The position numbers were made by a program, and so were the translations under genes. A stretch of DNA of 64,000 nucleotides from Anadara kagoshimensis (Eukaryota; Mollusca; Bivalvia; Arcoida; Arcidae), in contig CM037874.1 in the NCBI GenBank assembly GCA_021292105.1, positions 39,534,404-39,598,403 on the forward strand. Direction: 5' to 3'. The first letter of the stretch is position 1; each line of letters opens with the position of its first letter. A model generated the notes under the pieces. The model saw only the letters and a list, made by a program, of their open reading frames with translations. It was not told the DNA's origin and did no database searches. This document shows positions 50,010-63,815 of the stretch, piece by piece.

Positions 50010-50985
50010 CGGAAAAACAATGAATGTAGAAAACATGAGTGTAAAAGTAATGTGAAACAACAATAAATATAAAACATAGTTATGTGAAAATATAATATAG
50101 AACACATGTATATAAAATATTAAGCACATGTTTATAAAAATAAACATAAATCACATGTATATAAAAAACGGTAAATATAAAACACATGTGTATCAAATAC
50201 AAGAAATATAAAACACATGTATGTAGAACATACAAGACAATTGAAACACTTTTGTCAAAAACAACAACAAATACAGTCATGCAAGTGAAAAACAGTAAAT
50301 ATAAAACAGAGTTATGTGAAAAAAACAGTAAATATAAAACAGAGTTATGTAAAAAAAAAACCAGTAAATATAAAACAGAGTTATGTGAAAAAAACAGTAA
50401 ATATAAAACAGAGTTATGTAAAAAAAAAACCCAGTAAATATAAAACAGAGTTATGTGAAAAAAACAGTAAATATAAAACAGAGTTATATGGAAAAAACAG
50501 TAAATATAAAACAGAGTTATGTTTAAAAAGTAAATATAAAACAGAGTTATGTGAAAAAACATTAAATATAAAACAGAGTTATGTGAAAAAACAGTAAACA
50601 TAAAACAGAGTTATGTGAAAAAAAACATTAAATATAAAACAGTTATGTGAAAAAACAGTAAATATAAAACAGAGTTATGTGAAAAAAACAGTAAATATAA
50701 AACAGAGTTATGTGAAAAAAACAGTAAATATAAAACAGAGTTATGTGAAAAAAAAACAGTAAATATAAAACAGAGTTATGTGAAAAACAGTAAATATAAA
50801 ACAGTTATGTGAAAAAACAGTAAATATAAAACAGAGTTATGTGAAAAAAACAGTAAATATAAAACAGGGTTATGTGAAAAAAACAGTAAATATAAAACAT
50901 ATGCCATGTGGAAAAAAAGACATAAATATAAAATACATGTATGTAAAAAAAAGAAATAAGTATAGAAGACGTGTGTACATGAATA
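50010..50985. repeat. ~33-bp minisatellite related to the 46.6-47.9 kb array
   Basis: Units contain acagtaaatataaaacagag and TTATGTGAAAAA with variable A-runs. The left edge (50010-50230) has units with AAACACATGTAT that match the monomer of the array at 46583-47860. Open frames on both strands are by-products. Confidence 0.9.
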
Positions 50986-52028
50986 ACCTTAGGTTTTGTA
51001 TTCATCCCAGTATATGTTATATATTTGTATATATTTTGTAATGGTATTAGGTTTTCTATTATCTAGCTTGTTCTGTATTACTATCACTGCTGTCAATTTC
51101 AGTTAACAAATTCTATATTGATCTCCCTTGTGTGAAAAACCTATTTTAGATGCAGAGTTGAACCTAATGAAAATCTGTCTTCTTCATCCCCAAACACGCG
51201 TTTATATTATTGTTAAAACAAGTTATGTTATAGAAGGCTGTTAAAATCCTAAGATAAATGAATCACTAATGGTATTATAGATAGCAACATACATGTTGAG
51301 ACCTGGGTAATAAGTGATGGGTAAAGACTAGTCCCTGGGGATATGATTAAGATCGATTTTAGCGGAGTTACGTCCAACATTATAATGCTGCAATAACTAC
51401 GTTGTTCTCTTCACTGCCAGTGGATACTTGATAAATGTGTTATAAACATGCCGTCAATTCTAATAAGGGACAGGCGAAAACAATTCCAAATAAATCTGTT
51501 TTCGTAGAATATAATGCTTTTAACGACATGTATACTATAATTGAGGAAAATTCAATACAAAGTATGTTGTTGTAATGCTATTAGTGTGATATGGGCTGTG
51601 GTTTTAAAGCTATTATTTTTCTTTTTGTATTTTACTGTAATTTCGACGTCAAAATAAATTTATTTTCGATACATTTACCAATTTTGCCGATAATAAAATT
51701 GCCCATATCGACTGTAAATCATGTGTATCTCATATATCTGGTGTATTTCATTATACTTCTGGGATATTTATAAACTCTTCACCTCAAATAAAATTTAATT
51801 TTCTATTATGATAATAACCAACATGGAATTTCCAGTAACGTGCAAAGTACATGCAGGCCAAAACCGTTAAGTAAGCTGTGAGACTCATTTGCAGTTATTG
51901 TACACTTAAAGTGAGCAGTCGTATTAAATTGTTTTTGTGTTTTATCAGTCGGTAACATACAAGTACGCTGAATGCATTCCTAGCATATTTTTAATTCAAT
52001 TACAAGCAGATTGAAAGCAACATTTAAT
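50986..52028. other. No gene seen
   Basis: Unique-looking AT-rich sequence; nothing recognised on either strand. Confidence 0.4.
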
Positions 52029-52260
52029 TGCCCTGGATATACATGTATTTGACGTCTCATAGTTCCATGTTCCTTTCACACAATTTTGATTACACACGTG
52101 GCGGGTGTAGCTAGCTAAACAGGGGGTGCTTACCCTTCCGGAGAACCCGGCCTCACTTCCCTGGTGGAAGTTCACGTGTCTAGCCTAACTTGTCAGTTCC
52201 AAAGTTTTTACTTTGCTTCTGGATTGTGATTCGGACATGGATTAGTATGTTTGTTTTTCA
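52029..52260 (+). mobile_element. 5'-truncated tail of the reverse transcriptase family
   Basis: Starts at the codons for I-A-L-D-I, the very end of the RT frame seen at 31015-31735. It continues through the shared tail: GTAGCTAGCTAAACAG, CCCTGGTGGAAGTTCACGTG, and GATTCGGACATGGATTAG. This is the cleanest copy of the tail and shows the 5' truncation typical of retroelements copied by target-primed reverse transcription. Confidence 0.7.
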
Positions 52261-53370
52261 TCATATACGAAGGATTTTAACAAAAACTTGAGATATGAAC
52301 AAATGGACAACATAACATTTCTTGACACTGTTGAAATTTGTAAAAACAATAAATACATTCACCGAGGAGCTGATTTATACATATAATAAGTATCCCTGGT
52401 ATATATTAATGTCAGATATGTTACATATCAGTCTAATATACTTCATTTAATCAATACATAACCTATATTGGTTTTGTCTGATGTTAGGAATTAAATCATA
52501 CATGGCGGTCTATTTGATGGAATTACTTTCCTTCTTATACGTTGTATAATCCCTGTCTGGCATACCACGGTCACTATTAAATAAACAGTGTTGCCAGCGA
52601 AAAGGGGCATTTGTCCATCCGAAACACCTGTTCTCGTCCGATCAAAAGGTCCTGTAGGTTTGTAGTCTCTAGACTAGGGGGGCAGAATGTTTCTTGTTTT
52701 AGCGTGGAAACCATGCCGTGTCCCCCTAGAAGACATTAGAGACAAGTTGTTATGACTTTTTGTTACATTTTACCATTTTGACTACTAATCCATTCATTTA
52801 TAGTATACATGGATAATGGTCGTATAGTCAATACATACACCTATTTAGGCAGTCTATAAACCGAGCTATTGGTTAACGTTCTTTGTCACAAATAACAGTG
52901 GTAAATTATTCTAATACCCCTTTCACTAACTGCCCTATACTGGGTTCGAGCAGCAATCCTCCTATGATGCACATCTCTTTACCACTTGTTTATTTGTACA
53001 CTAACTTTCAAAATTTGTTATAAGAATTAGACGTATTTATATATCAAACAGAAGAATCACAATCCGAGAACAACCTGAAATGGAAAAATTAGAATTCGTG
53101 ATATATGTGATGATTACTAACTTACAGTAGTAGTACAACGTCAACTATCATGTCGGAAACATCGAGTATTGTTAAGTCTTCTACCATAAATCATCGTGTC
53201 TGACTTTAGTAAGACTTTGAGAACAAATAAATTAATTTTCTTGTTGATTTGATTAACGAACTTTGTGTATCAAGGTTGGTGTTAGTTGATTGGCCTTAAA
53301 GTTTCGGATTATTGACGCGCTGTTTGGTAAAGTACGGCTTATTTTCATTTAGGGGCTACAGTTTTAAGTG
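52261..53370. other. No gene seen
   Basis: No recognisable coding or RNA feature. Confidence 0.4.
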
Positions 53371-56300
53371 GTGTATTTAACGACTACCGTATTTAGTCTA
53401 GGTACTTTTATTTAGGGGCTACAGTTTAATTGTTGGTATTTAAGGACTACCGTATTTGGTCTAGGTACTTTTATTTAGGGGCTACAGTTTTAAGTGGTAT
53501 ATTTAAGGACTACCGTATTTGGTCTAGGTACTTTTATTTAGGGGCTACAGTTTTAAGTGGTATATTTAAGGACTACCGTATTTGGTCTAGGTACTTTTAT
53601 TTAGGGCTACAGTTTTAAGTGGTATATTTAAGGACTACCGTATTGGTCTAGGTACTTTTATTTAGGGGCTACAGTTTAAGTGGTATATTTAAGGACTACC
53701 GTATTTGGTCTAGGTACTTTTATTTAGGGGCTACAGTTTTAAGTGGTATTTAAGGACTACCGTATTTGGTCTAGGTACTTTTATTTAGGGGCTACATTTT
53801 AAGTGGTTATTTAAGGACTACCGTATTTGGTCTAGGTACTTTTATTTAGGGGCTACAGTTTTAAGTGGTGTATTTAAGGACTACCGTATTTGGTCTAGGT
53901 ACTTTTATTTAGGGGCTACAGTTTAAGTGGTATTTAAGGACTACCGTATTTGGTCTAGGTACTTTTATTTAGGGGCTACAGTTTTAAGTGGTATATTAAG
54001 GACTACCGTATTTGGTCTAGGTACTTTTATTTAGGGGCTACAGTTTTAAGTGTGTATTTAACGACTACCGTATTTGGTCTAGGTACTTTTATTTAGGGGC
54101 TACAGTTTTAATTGTGTATTTAACGACTACCGTATTTGGTCTAGGTACTTTTATTTAGGGGCTACAGTTTTAAGTGGTGTATTTAACGACTACCGTATTT
54201 GGTCTAGGTACTTTTATTTAGGGCTACAGTTTTAATTGTGGTATTTAACGACTACGTATTTGGTCGGTACTTTTATTTAGGGGCTACAGTTTTAATTGTT
54301 GTATTTAACGACTACCGTATTTGGTCTAGGTACTTTTATTTAGGGGCTACAGTTTTAAGTGGTATTTAAGGACTACCGTATTTGGTCTAGGTACTTTTAT
54401 TTAGGGGCTACAGTTTTAAGTGGTATATTTAAGGACTACCGTATTTGGTCTAGGTACTTTTATTTAGGGGCTACAGTTTTAAGTGGTATATTTAAGGACT
54501 ACCGTATTTGGTCTAGGTACTTTTATTTAGGGGCTACAGTTTTAAGTGGTATATTTAACGACTACCGTATTTGGTCTAGGTACTTTTATTTAGGGCTACA
54601 GTTTTAAGTGGTATTTAACGACTACCGTATTTGGTCTAGGTACTTTTATTTAGGGGCTACAGTTTTAAGTGGTGTATTTAACGACTACCGTATTTGGTCT
54701 GGACACTTTTATTTAGGGCTACAGTTTTAATTGTGGTATTTAACGACTACCGTATTTGGTCTGGCACTTTTATTTAGGGGCTACAGTTTTAATTGTTGTA
54801 TTTAACGACTACCGTATTTGGTCTAGGCACTTTTATTTAGGGTACAGTTTTAATTTGGTATTTAACGACTACCGTATTTGGTCTAGGCACTTTTATTTAT
54901 AGGGTACAGTTTTAATTGTTGGTATTTAACGACTACCGTATTTGGTCTGGACACTTTTATTTAGGGCGTACAGTTTTAATGTGGTATTTAACGACTACCG
55001 TATTTGGTCTGGACACTTTTATTTAGGGGCTACAGTTTTTATTGTATTATATTTAACGGACTACCGTATTTGGTCTAGGCACTTTTATTTAGTGGCTACA
55101 GTTTTAATTGCTGGTATTTAACGACTACCGTATTTGGTCTAGGCACTTTTATTTAGGGCTACAGTTTTAATTGCTGGTATTTAACGACTACCGTATTTGG
55201 TCTAGGCACTTTTATTTAGTGGCTACAGTTTTAATTGCTGGTATTTAACGACTACCGTATTTGGTCTAGGCACTTTTATTTAGTGGCTACAGTTTTAATT
55301 GCTGGTATTTAACGACTACCGTATTTGGTCTAGGTACTTTTATTTAGGGGCTACAGTTTTAATTGCTGGTATTTAACGACTACCGTATTTGGTCTGGGCA
55401 CTTTTATTTAGGGGCTACAGTTTTAATTGCTGGTATTTAACGACTACCGTATTTGGTCTGGACACTTTTATTTAGGGGCTACAGTTTTAATTGCTGGTAT
55501 TTAACGACTACCGTATTTGGTCTAGGCACTTTTGTTTAGGGGTACAGTTTTAATTGTTTGTATTTAACGACTACCGTATTTGGTCTAGGCACTTTTATTT
55601 AGTGGCTACAGTTTTAATTGCTGGTATTTAACGACTACCGTATTTGGTCTAGGCACTTTTATTTAGGGCTACAGTTTTAATTGCTGGTATTTAACGACTA
55701 CCGTATTTGGTCTAGGCACTTTTATTTAGTGGCTACAGTTTTAATTGCTGGTATTTAACGACTACCGTATTTGGTCTAGGCACTTTTATTTAGTGGCTAC
55801 AGTTTTAATTGCTGGTATTTAACGACTACCGTATTTGGTCTAGGTACTTTTATTTAGGGGCTACAGTTTTAATTGCTGGTATTTAACGACTACCGTATTT
55901 GGTCTTGGCACTTTTATTTAGGGGTGCAGTTTTAATTGTTGGTATTTAACGACTACCGTATTTGGTCTTGGTACTTTTATTTAGGGGCTACAGTTTTAAT
56001 TGTTGGTATTTAACGACTACCGTATTTGGTCTGGGCACTTTTATTTAGGGGCTACAGTTTTAATTGCTGGTATTTAACGACTACCGTATTTGGTCTAGGT
56101 ACTTTTGTTTAGGGGTACAGTTTTAATTGTTGGTATTTAACGACTACCGTATTTGGTCTGGGCACTTTTATTTAGGGGCTACAGTTTTAATTGCTGGTAT
56201 TTAACGATTACCGTATTTGGTCTGGGCACTTTTATTTAGGGGTACAGTTTTAATTGTTAGTATTTAACGATTACCGTATTTGGTCTGGGCACTTTTATTT

Positions 56301-59300
56301 AGGGGTACAGTTTTAATTGTTGGTATTTAACGACTACCGTATTTGGTCTGGGCACTTTTATTTAGGGGCTACAGTTTTAATTGCTGGTATTTAACGACTA
56401 CCGTATTTGGTCTGGGCACTTTTATTTAGTGGCTACAGTTTTAATCGTTGGTATTTAACGATTACCGTATTTGGTCTAGGCACTTTTGTTTAGGGCTACA
56501 GTTTTAATTGTTGGTATTTAACGACTACCGTATTTGGTCTGGACACTTTTATTTAGGGGCTACAGTTTTAATCGTTGGTATTTAACGATTACCGTATTTG
56601 GTCTAGGCACTTTTGTTTAGGGCTACAGTTTTAATCGTTGGTATTTAACGATTACCGTATTTGGTCTAGGTACTTTTATTTAGGGGCTACAGTTTTAAGT
56701 GGTATATTTAAGGACTACCGTATTTGGTCTAGGCACTTTTGTTTAGGGGTGCAGTTTTAATTGTTGGTATTTAACGACTACCGTATTTGGTCTAGGTACT
56801 TTTATTTAGTGACTACAGTTTTAATCGTTGGTATTTAACGATTACCGTATTTGGTCTAGGTACTTTTGTTTAGGGGTGCAGTTTTAATTGTTGGTATTTA
56901 ACAACTACCGTATTTGGTCTAGGCACTTTTATTTAGGGGCTACAGTTTTAAGTGGTGTATTTAACGACTACCGTATTTGGTCTAGGTACTTTTATTTAGT
57001 GGCTACAGTTTTAATTGATGGTATTTAACAACTACCGTATTTGGTCTGGACACTTTTATTTAGGGGCTACAGTTTTAATTGCTGGTATTTAACGACTACC
57101 GTATTTGGTCTAGGCACTTTTGTTTAGGGGTACAGTTTTAATTGTTTGTATTTAACGACTACCGTATTTGGTCTAGGCACTTTTATTTAGGGGTGCAGTT
57201 TTAATCGTTGGTATTTAACGACTACCGTATTTGGTCTGGGCACTTTTATTTAGGGGCTACAGTTTTAATTGCTGGTATTTAACGACTACCGTATTTGGTC
57301 TGGACACTTTTATTTAGGGGCTACAGTTTTAATTGCTGGTATTTAACGACTACCGTATTTGGTCTAGGCACTTTTGTTTAGGGGTGCAGTTTTAATCGTT
57401 GGTATTTAACGACTACCGTATTTGGTCTGGGCACTTTTATTTAGGGGCTACAGTTTTAATTGCTGGTATTTAACGACTACCGTATTTGGTCTGGACACTT
57501 TTATTTAGGGGCTACAGTTTTAATTGCTGGTATTTAACGACTACCGTATTTGGTCTAGGCACTTTTGTTTAGGGGTACAGTTTTAATTGTTTGTATTTAA
57601 CGACTACCGTATTTGGTCTAGGCACTTTTATTTAGTGGCTACAGTTTTAATTGCTGGTATTTAACGACTACCGTATTTGGTCTAGGCACTTTTATTTAGG
57701 GCTACAGTTTTAATTGCTGGTATTTAACGACTACCGTATTTGGTCTAGGCACTTTTATTTAGTGGCTACAGTTTTAATTGCTGGTATTTAACGACTACCG
57801 TATTTGGTCTAGGCACTTTTATTAGTGGCTACAGTTTTAATTGTTGGTATTTAACGACTACCGTATTTGGTCTAGGTACTTTTATTTAGGGGCTACAGTT
57901 TTAATTGCTGGTATTTAACGACTACCGTATTTGGTCTGGGCACTTTTATTTAGGGGCTACAGTTTTAATTGCTGGTATTTAACGACTACCGTATTTGGTC
58001 TGGACACTTTTATTTAGGGGCTACAGTTTTAATTGCTGGTATTTAACGACTACCGTATTTGGTCTAGGCACTTTTGTTTAGGGGTACAGTTTTAATTGTT
58101 TGTATTTAACGACTACCGTATTTGGTCTAGGCACTTTTATTTAGTGGCTACAGTTTTAATTGCTGGTATTTAACGACTACCGTATTTGGTCTAGGCACTT
58201 TTATTTAGGGCTACAGTTTTAATTGCTGGTATTTAACGACTACCGTATTTGGTCTAGGCACTTTTATTTAGTGGCTACAGTTTTAATTGCTGGTATTTAA
58301 CGACTACCGTATTTGGTCTAGGCACTTTTATTTAGTGGCTACAGTTTTAATTGCTGGTATTTAACGACTACCGTATTTGGTCTAGGTACTTTTATTTAGG
58401 GGCTACAGTTTTAATTGCTGGTATTTAACGACTACCGTATTTGGTCTTGGCACTTTTATTTAGGGGTGCAGTTTTAATTGTTGGTATTTAACGACTACCG
58501 TATTTGGTCTTGGTACTTTTATTTAGGGGCTACAGTTTTAATTGTTGGTATTTAACGACTACCGTATTTGGTCTGGGCACTTTTATTTAGGGGCTACAGT
58601 TTTAATTGCTGGTATTTAACGACTACCGTATTTGGTCTAGGCACTTTTGTTTAGGGGTACAGTTTTAATTGTTGGTATTTAACGACTACCGTATTTGGTC
58701 TGGGCACTTTTATTTAGGGGCTACAGTTTTAATTGCTGGTATTTAACGATTACCGTATTTGGTCTGGGCACTTTTATTTAGGGTACAGTTTTAATTGTTA
58801 GTATTTAACGATTACCGTATTTGGTCTGGGCACTTTTATTTAGGGGTACAGTTTTAATTGTTGGTATTTAACGACTACCGTATTTGGTCTGGGCACTTTT
58901 ATTTAGGGGCTACAGTTTTAATTGCTGGTATTTAACGACTACCGTATTTGGTCTGGGCACTTTTATTTAGTGGCTACAGTTTTAATCGTTGGTATTTAAC
59001 GATTACCGTATTTGGTCTAGGCACTTTTGTTTAGGGCTACAGTTTTAATTGTTGGTATTTAACGACTACCGTATTTGGTCTGGACACTTTTATTTAGGGG
59101 CTACAGTTTTAATCGTTGGTATTTAACGATTACCGTATTTGGTCTAGGCACTTTTGTTTATGGCTACAGTTTTAATCGTTGGTATTTAACGATTACCGTA
59201 TTTGGTCTAGGTACTTTTATTTAGGGGCTACAGTTTTAAGTTTTATATTTAAGGACTACCGTATTTGGTCTAGGCACTTTTGTTTAGGGGTGCAGTTTTA

Positions 59301-61050
59301 ATTGTTGGTATTTAACGACTACCGTATTTGGTCTAGGTACTTTTATTTAGTGACTACAGTTTTAATCGTTGGTATTTAACGATTACCGTATTTGGTCTAG
59401 GTACTTTTGTTTAGGGGTGCAGTTTTAATTGTTGGTATTTAACAACTACCGTATTTGGTCTAGGCACTTTTATTTAGGGACTACAGTTTTAATTGTTGGT
59501 ATTTAACGACTACCGTATTTGGTCTAGGCACTTTTGTTTAGGGGTGCAGTTTTAATTGTTGGTATTTAACAACTACCGTATTTGGTCTAGGCACTTTTAT
59601 TTAGGGACTACAGTTTTAATTGTTGGTATTTAACGACTACCGTATTTGGTCTGGGCACTTTTATTTAGGGGTACAGTTTTAATTGTTGGTATTTAACGAC
59701 TACCGTATTTGGTCTAGGCACTTTTATTTGGGGGTACAGTTTTAATTGTTTGTATTTAACGACTACCGTATTTGGTCTAGGCACTTTTGTTTAGGGGTAC
59801 AGTTTTAATTGTTTGTATTTAACGACTACCGTATTTGGTCTAGGCACTTTTGTTTAGGGCTACAGTTTTAATTGTTGGTATTTAACGACTACCGTATTTG
59901 GTCTTGGCACTTTTATTTAGGGGTACAGTTTTAATTGTTGGTATTTAACGACTACCGTATTTGGTCTTGGCACTTTTATTTAGGGGTACAGTTTTAATTG
60001 TTGGTATTTAACGACTACCGTATTTGGTCTTGGCACTTTTATTTAGGGGTACAGTTTTAATTGTTGGTATTTAACGACTACCGTATTTGGTCTAGGTACT
60101 TTTATTTAGGGGTACAGTTTTAATTGTTGGTATTTAACGACTACCGTATTTGGTCTGGGCACTTTTGTTTAGGGCTACAGTTTTAATTGTTGGTATTTAA
60201 CGACTACCGTATTTGGTCTAGGCACTTTTGTTTAGGGCTACAGTTTTAATTGTTGGTATTTAACGACTACCGTATTTGGTTTAGGCACTTTTGTTTAGGG
60301 GCTACAGTTTTAATTGCTGGTATTTAACGACTACCATATTTGGTCTGGGCACTTTTATTTAGGGCTACAGTTTTAATTGCTGGTATTTAACGACTACCGT
60401 ATTTGGTTTAGGCACTTTTATTTAGGGGTACAGTTTTAATTGCTGGTATTTAACGACTACCGTATTTGGTCTGGACACTTTTATTTAGGGGCTACAGTTT
60501 TAATTGCTGGTATTTAACGACTACCGTATTTGGTCTAGGCACTTTTGTTTAGGGGTACAGTTTTAATTGTTTGTATTTAACGACTACCGTATTTGGTCTA
60601 GGCACTTTTATTTAGTGGCTACAGTTTTAATTGCTGGTATTTAACGACTACCGTATTTGGTCTAGGCACTTTTATTTAGGGCTACAGTTTTAATTGCTGG
60701 TATTTAACGACTACTGTATTTGGTCTTGGCACTTTTATTTAGGGGCTACAGTTTTAATTGTTGGTATTTAACGACTACTGTATTTGGTCTTGGCACTTTT
60801 ATTTAGGGACTACAGTTTTAATTGTTGGTATTTAACGACTACCGTATTTGGTCTGGGTACTTTTGTTTAGGGGTACAGTTTTAATTGTTGGTATTTAACG
60901 ACTACCGTATTTGGTCTAGGTACTTTTATTTAGGAGCTGCAGTTTTAATTGTTGGTATTTAACGACTACCGTATTTTGTCTGGGTATTTTATTTAGGGGC
61001 TACCGTTTTAATCGTTGGTATTTAGGGGCTACCGTACTTGGCCTGGATCC
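53371..61050. repeat. 63-bp minisatellite, ~120 units, 7.7 kb
   Basis: Unit contains cgactaccgtatttggtcta, CACTTTTATTTAGGGGCTAC and AGTTTTAATTG. The left third uses AAGTGGTATATTTAAGGAC variants and the right two thirds TTGCTGGTATTTAACGAC variants. One- to two-base indels are frequent (GGGGCTAC, GGGCTAC, GGGGTAC). A block at about 55,070-56,950 recurs at about 57,610-59,490 with an offset of 2,542 bp. Short frames at 53430-53618 and 54359-54607 are by-products. Confidence 0.95.
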
Positions 61051-61324
61051 TTAGAACATGTTATTTTAAAATTCACCACCAAACTATGATGCCTGATAAC
61101 AAAACAACTCTACCATCAGGACTTTGTTCTGTTATACTACAGGCTGGAAGATTGTGATTATTGTCGTTGTCATGGTTATATTATTTAAGATTGTGATTAT
61201 TGTCGTTGTCATGGTTATATTATTTAGGATTGTGATTATTACGGTTGTCATGGATATATTATTTGTCATTATTGTCTTTACATAAAAACGTTATTCGTTG
61301 CAGTTTAAGAGTGCTTTCAGATAA
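61051..61324. repeat. ~40-bp direct repeat, 3 units
   Basis: AGATTGTGATTATTGTCGTT plus a CATGGTTATATTATTT segment is repeated three times at about 61149-61262. The rest is unremarkable. Confidence 0.8.
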
Positions 61325-61472
61325 TCAAAACCAAACACACTGGTCCCTTTCCATATCATAACCCAAAAGCAAAGTAAAACCATTAGTTTAAATAAGGGAA
61401 GTTAGGCCGGGTGCTCCGGGAAGGTAAGCACTTCCTGTTTAGCTAGCTACACATGCCGCAATAAGCTTCGAA
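61325..61472 (-). mobile_element. 3' tail of the reverse transcriptase family
   Basis: On the minus strand it carries GCTAGCTAAACAGGAAGTGC, CCGGAGCACCCGGCC and AAGCAAAG-region words in the order of the tail at 52090-52260. Confidence 0.6.
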
Positions 61473-62517
61473 TCACAGAATTGAAATGTATAGCTTACAC
61501 ACTTCATATATTGCACACCGACTGGCAATTTGCCGACGTGGATTGTAGTCGTTCACGGTAGCTTATTGTATATGTCCCATTGTTTTGCAATGAGAAGTAT
61601 GACAAGTTTTGCATGGCAATTAAGTTATAGCACTATTAACGCTATTCCTAGATAGTTTCATGGTTAATTCGAACATCTTATTTGGCCAATAAATGGCGTC
61701 ACAAACAAATTGAGTGACGTCACTTTATCAATGGTAATTATTATCATATAATTATATTTGTCAAAAGTATTACAAAATCTTATGTAAATTAACATATACG
61801 GACGGTCTCTGCATATACATATATAAAAACGTTGGTTAGACACTCGAAACATTGACAAAATAACCACCAATGTAAAACATGTTTATAGATATCATTCCTG
61901 TCCGTATATAATGAAGGATGACCAGATGTCACGGTATAGATTTATTTTATGTAAGTTTAAACTCTTCAGGACGTGAAACAATACGCGTAATCAATGCCTG
62001 TAAACCGTAACAGAGGAACCAGAATTATTGATCTATCCTGATTTCGATTTATCTCTAGTGTAAATGGGTTTAAAATAATTTTGTTTTTCTACCATTTGAT
62101 GTAGAAGTGTTCAGTAATTTTTTGTCAGTGATGTATATGTCTATTGTTTAGTTTAAACATTAACAGATTTGCGTCTATGTATAATTATAGCTATTTCTTT
62201 GTATTATTAGAACATTGGCGCCGATATCGACCTAAACCACTGTGTCACGTCAATACCCGCCATTTTATCCTCGTTACAATAAAAAATTAATTACCTTAAG
62301 CATCATTAAACCCAAGTACAAAAAGCAAATAAATAAAATAATAAAGAAACCCTGTATATACAATCAGAGACTATGGAGTTACAGTATCAACCTGTGTTTT
62401 ACATACATCATGATACAAGTAGGCATTAAACCTAGGTTCTAACTAAAAAAACCACTCTGTGTACTGGGACAGAAACGAGGGAGTTAAAGTCTAGTTCCAT
62501 GAGATTTAATGGAACAA
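61473..62517. other. No gene seen
   Basis: AT-rich; frames at 61664-61870 and 62242-62442 show no recognisable similarity. Confidence 0.4.
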
Positions 62518-63221
62518 TATCAATATTCCAGATACAAAATCATTAATTAGGTTCCGCTCTCTATCAATATTCCAGATACAAAATCATCAATTAGGTTCCG
62601 CTCTCTATCAATATTCCAGATACAAAGTCATCAATTAGGTTCCGCTCTCTATCAATATTCCAGATACAAAATCATCAATTAGGTTCCGCTCTCTACCAAT
62701 ATTCCAGATACAAAATCATCAATTAGGTTCCGCTCTCTACCAATATTCCAGATACAAAATCATCAATTAGGTTCCGCTCTCTATCAATATTCCAGATACA
62801 AAATCATCAATTAGGTTCCGCTCTCTACCAATATTCCAGATACAAAATCATGAATTAGGTTCCGCTCTCTATCAATATTCCAGATACAAAGTCATCAATT
62901 AGGTTCCGCTCTCTATCAATATTCCAGATACAAAATCATCAATTAGGTTCCGCTCTCTACCAATATTCCAGATACAAAATCATCAATTAGGTTCCGCTCT
63001 CTATCAATATTCCAGATACAAAATCATCAATTAGGTTCCGCTCTCTATCAATATTCCAGATACAAAATCATCAATTAGGTTCCGCTTTCTATCAATATTC
63101 CAGATACAAAATCATCAATTAGGTTCCGCTCTCTATCAATATTCCAGATACAAAATCATCAATTAGGTTCCGCTCTCTATCAATATTCCATATACAAAAT
63201 CATCAATTAGGTTTCGCTCTC
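62518..63221. repeat. 44-bp minisatellite, 16 units
   Basis: Unit contains atcaatattccagatacaaa and ATCATCAATTAGGTTCCGCT. Units are almost identical, with T/C at ATCAAT/ACCAAT and a few other single changes; there are no indels. Confidence 0.95.
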
Positions 63222-63665
63222 TTGGACGGGTTATTGTATTTTAATTGGTTAATTTTTTGCCTTAACGTCCAACTACAATTTTATTCTAAAATCTTGCATA
63301 TAATCACATGAACCATATATAGTATCAACAAAATTTAGTAAACCCTGTCTAAAAATTACCCAGTTAAAAAAATTGTCTACACCGGAATGACCGACTTTTT
63401 TTATCTAAATCAATTAAGTTTGTTCATTTTGTTAACATAAGAGATATTTATAACTGACAAGCATATATCTGATAGCTGACAACACAAACAAGAACATGAC
63501 ACAAGTTAATCACAGAAACAGCCAAACACTTACAATACAAGAGAAGAGAAGCTAAAAACATATTGGGAAAATTGATTATAAAACTGTTAATTATAGATAG
63601 GCAATGTCCGTAGATGTCACTAAAATACTTTTGGAGGTCCCAAAATGTAAATATCAAAATAGCTT
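63222..63665. other. No gene seen
   Basis: AT-rich. A 69-codon minus-strand frame at 63448-63657 has no recognisable similarity. Confidence 0.4.
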
Positions 63666-63815
63666 AACGTATATTCCGGAGCACCCGGCCTCACTTTCCT
63701 GGTAGGAGTTTACGTGTTTAACCTAATTTGTCAGTTTCAACATTTTTACTTTGCTTCTGTGTTTTGATTGGAACATGGATTAATTAGCACGTCTGTTTTT
63801 GTTTTAATATAGGAG
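63666..63815 (+). mobile_element. 3' tail of the reverse transcriptase family
   Basis: Carries CCGGAGCACCCGGCCTCACT, CCTGGTAGGAGTTTACGTG, AACCTAATTTGTCAG, TTTGCTTCTG and ACATGGATTA in the same order as the tails at 31740-31860 and 52120-52250. Confidence 0.65.

Noticed and set aside
50080..50601. 173-codon minus-strand and shorter plus-strand repeat frames
   Set aside because: By-products of an A-rich 33-bp array whose A-runs vary in length from unit to unit.
62518..63221. Possible telomere or centromere satellite
   Set aside because: No TTAGGG-type repeats and only 16 units; nothing in the window ties it to a chromosome landmark.
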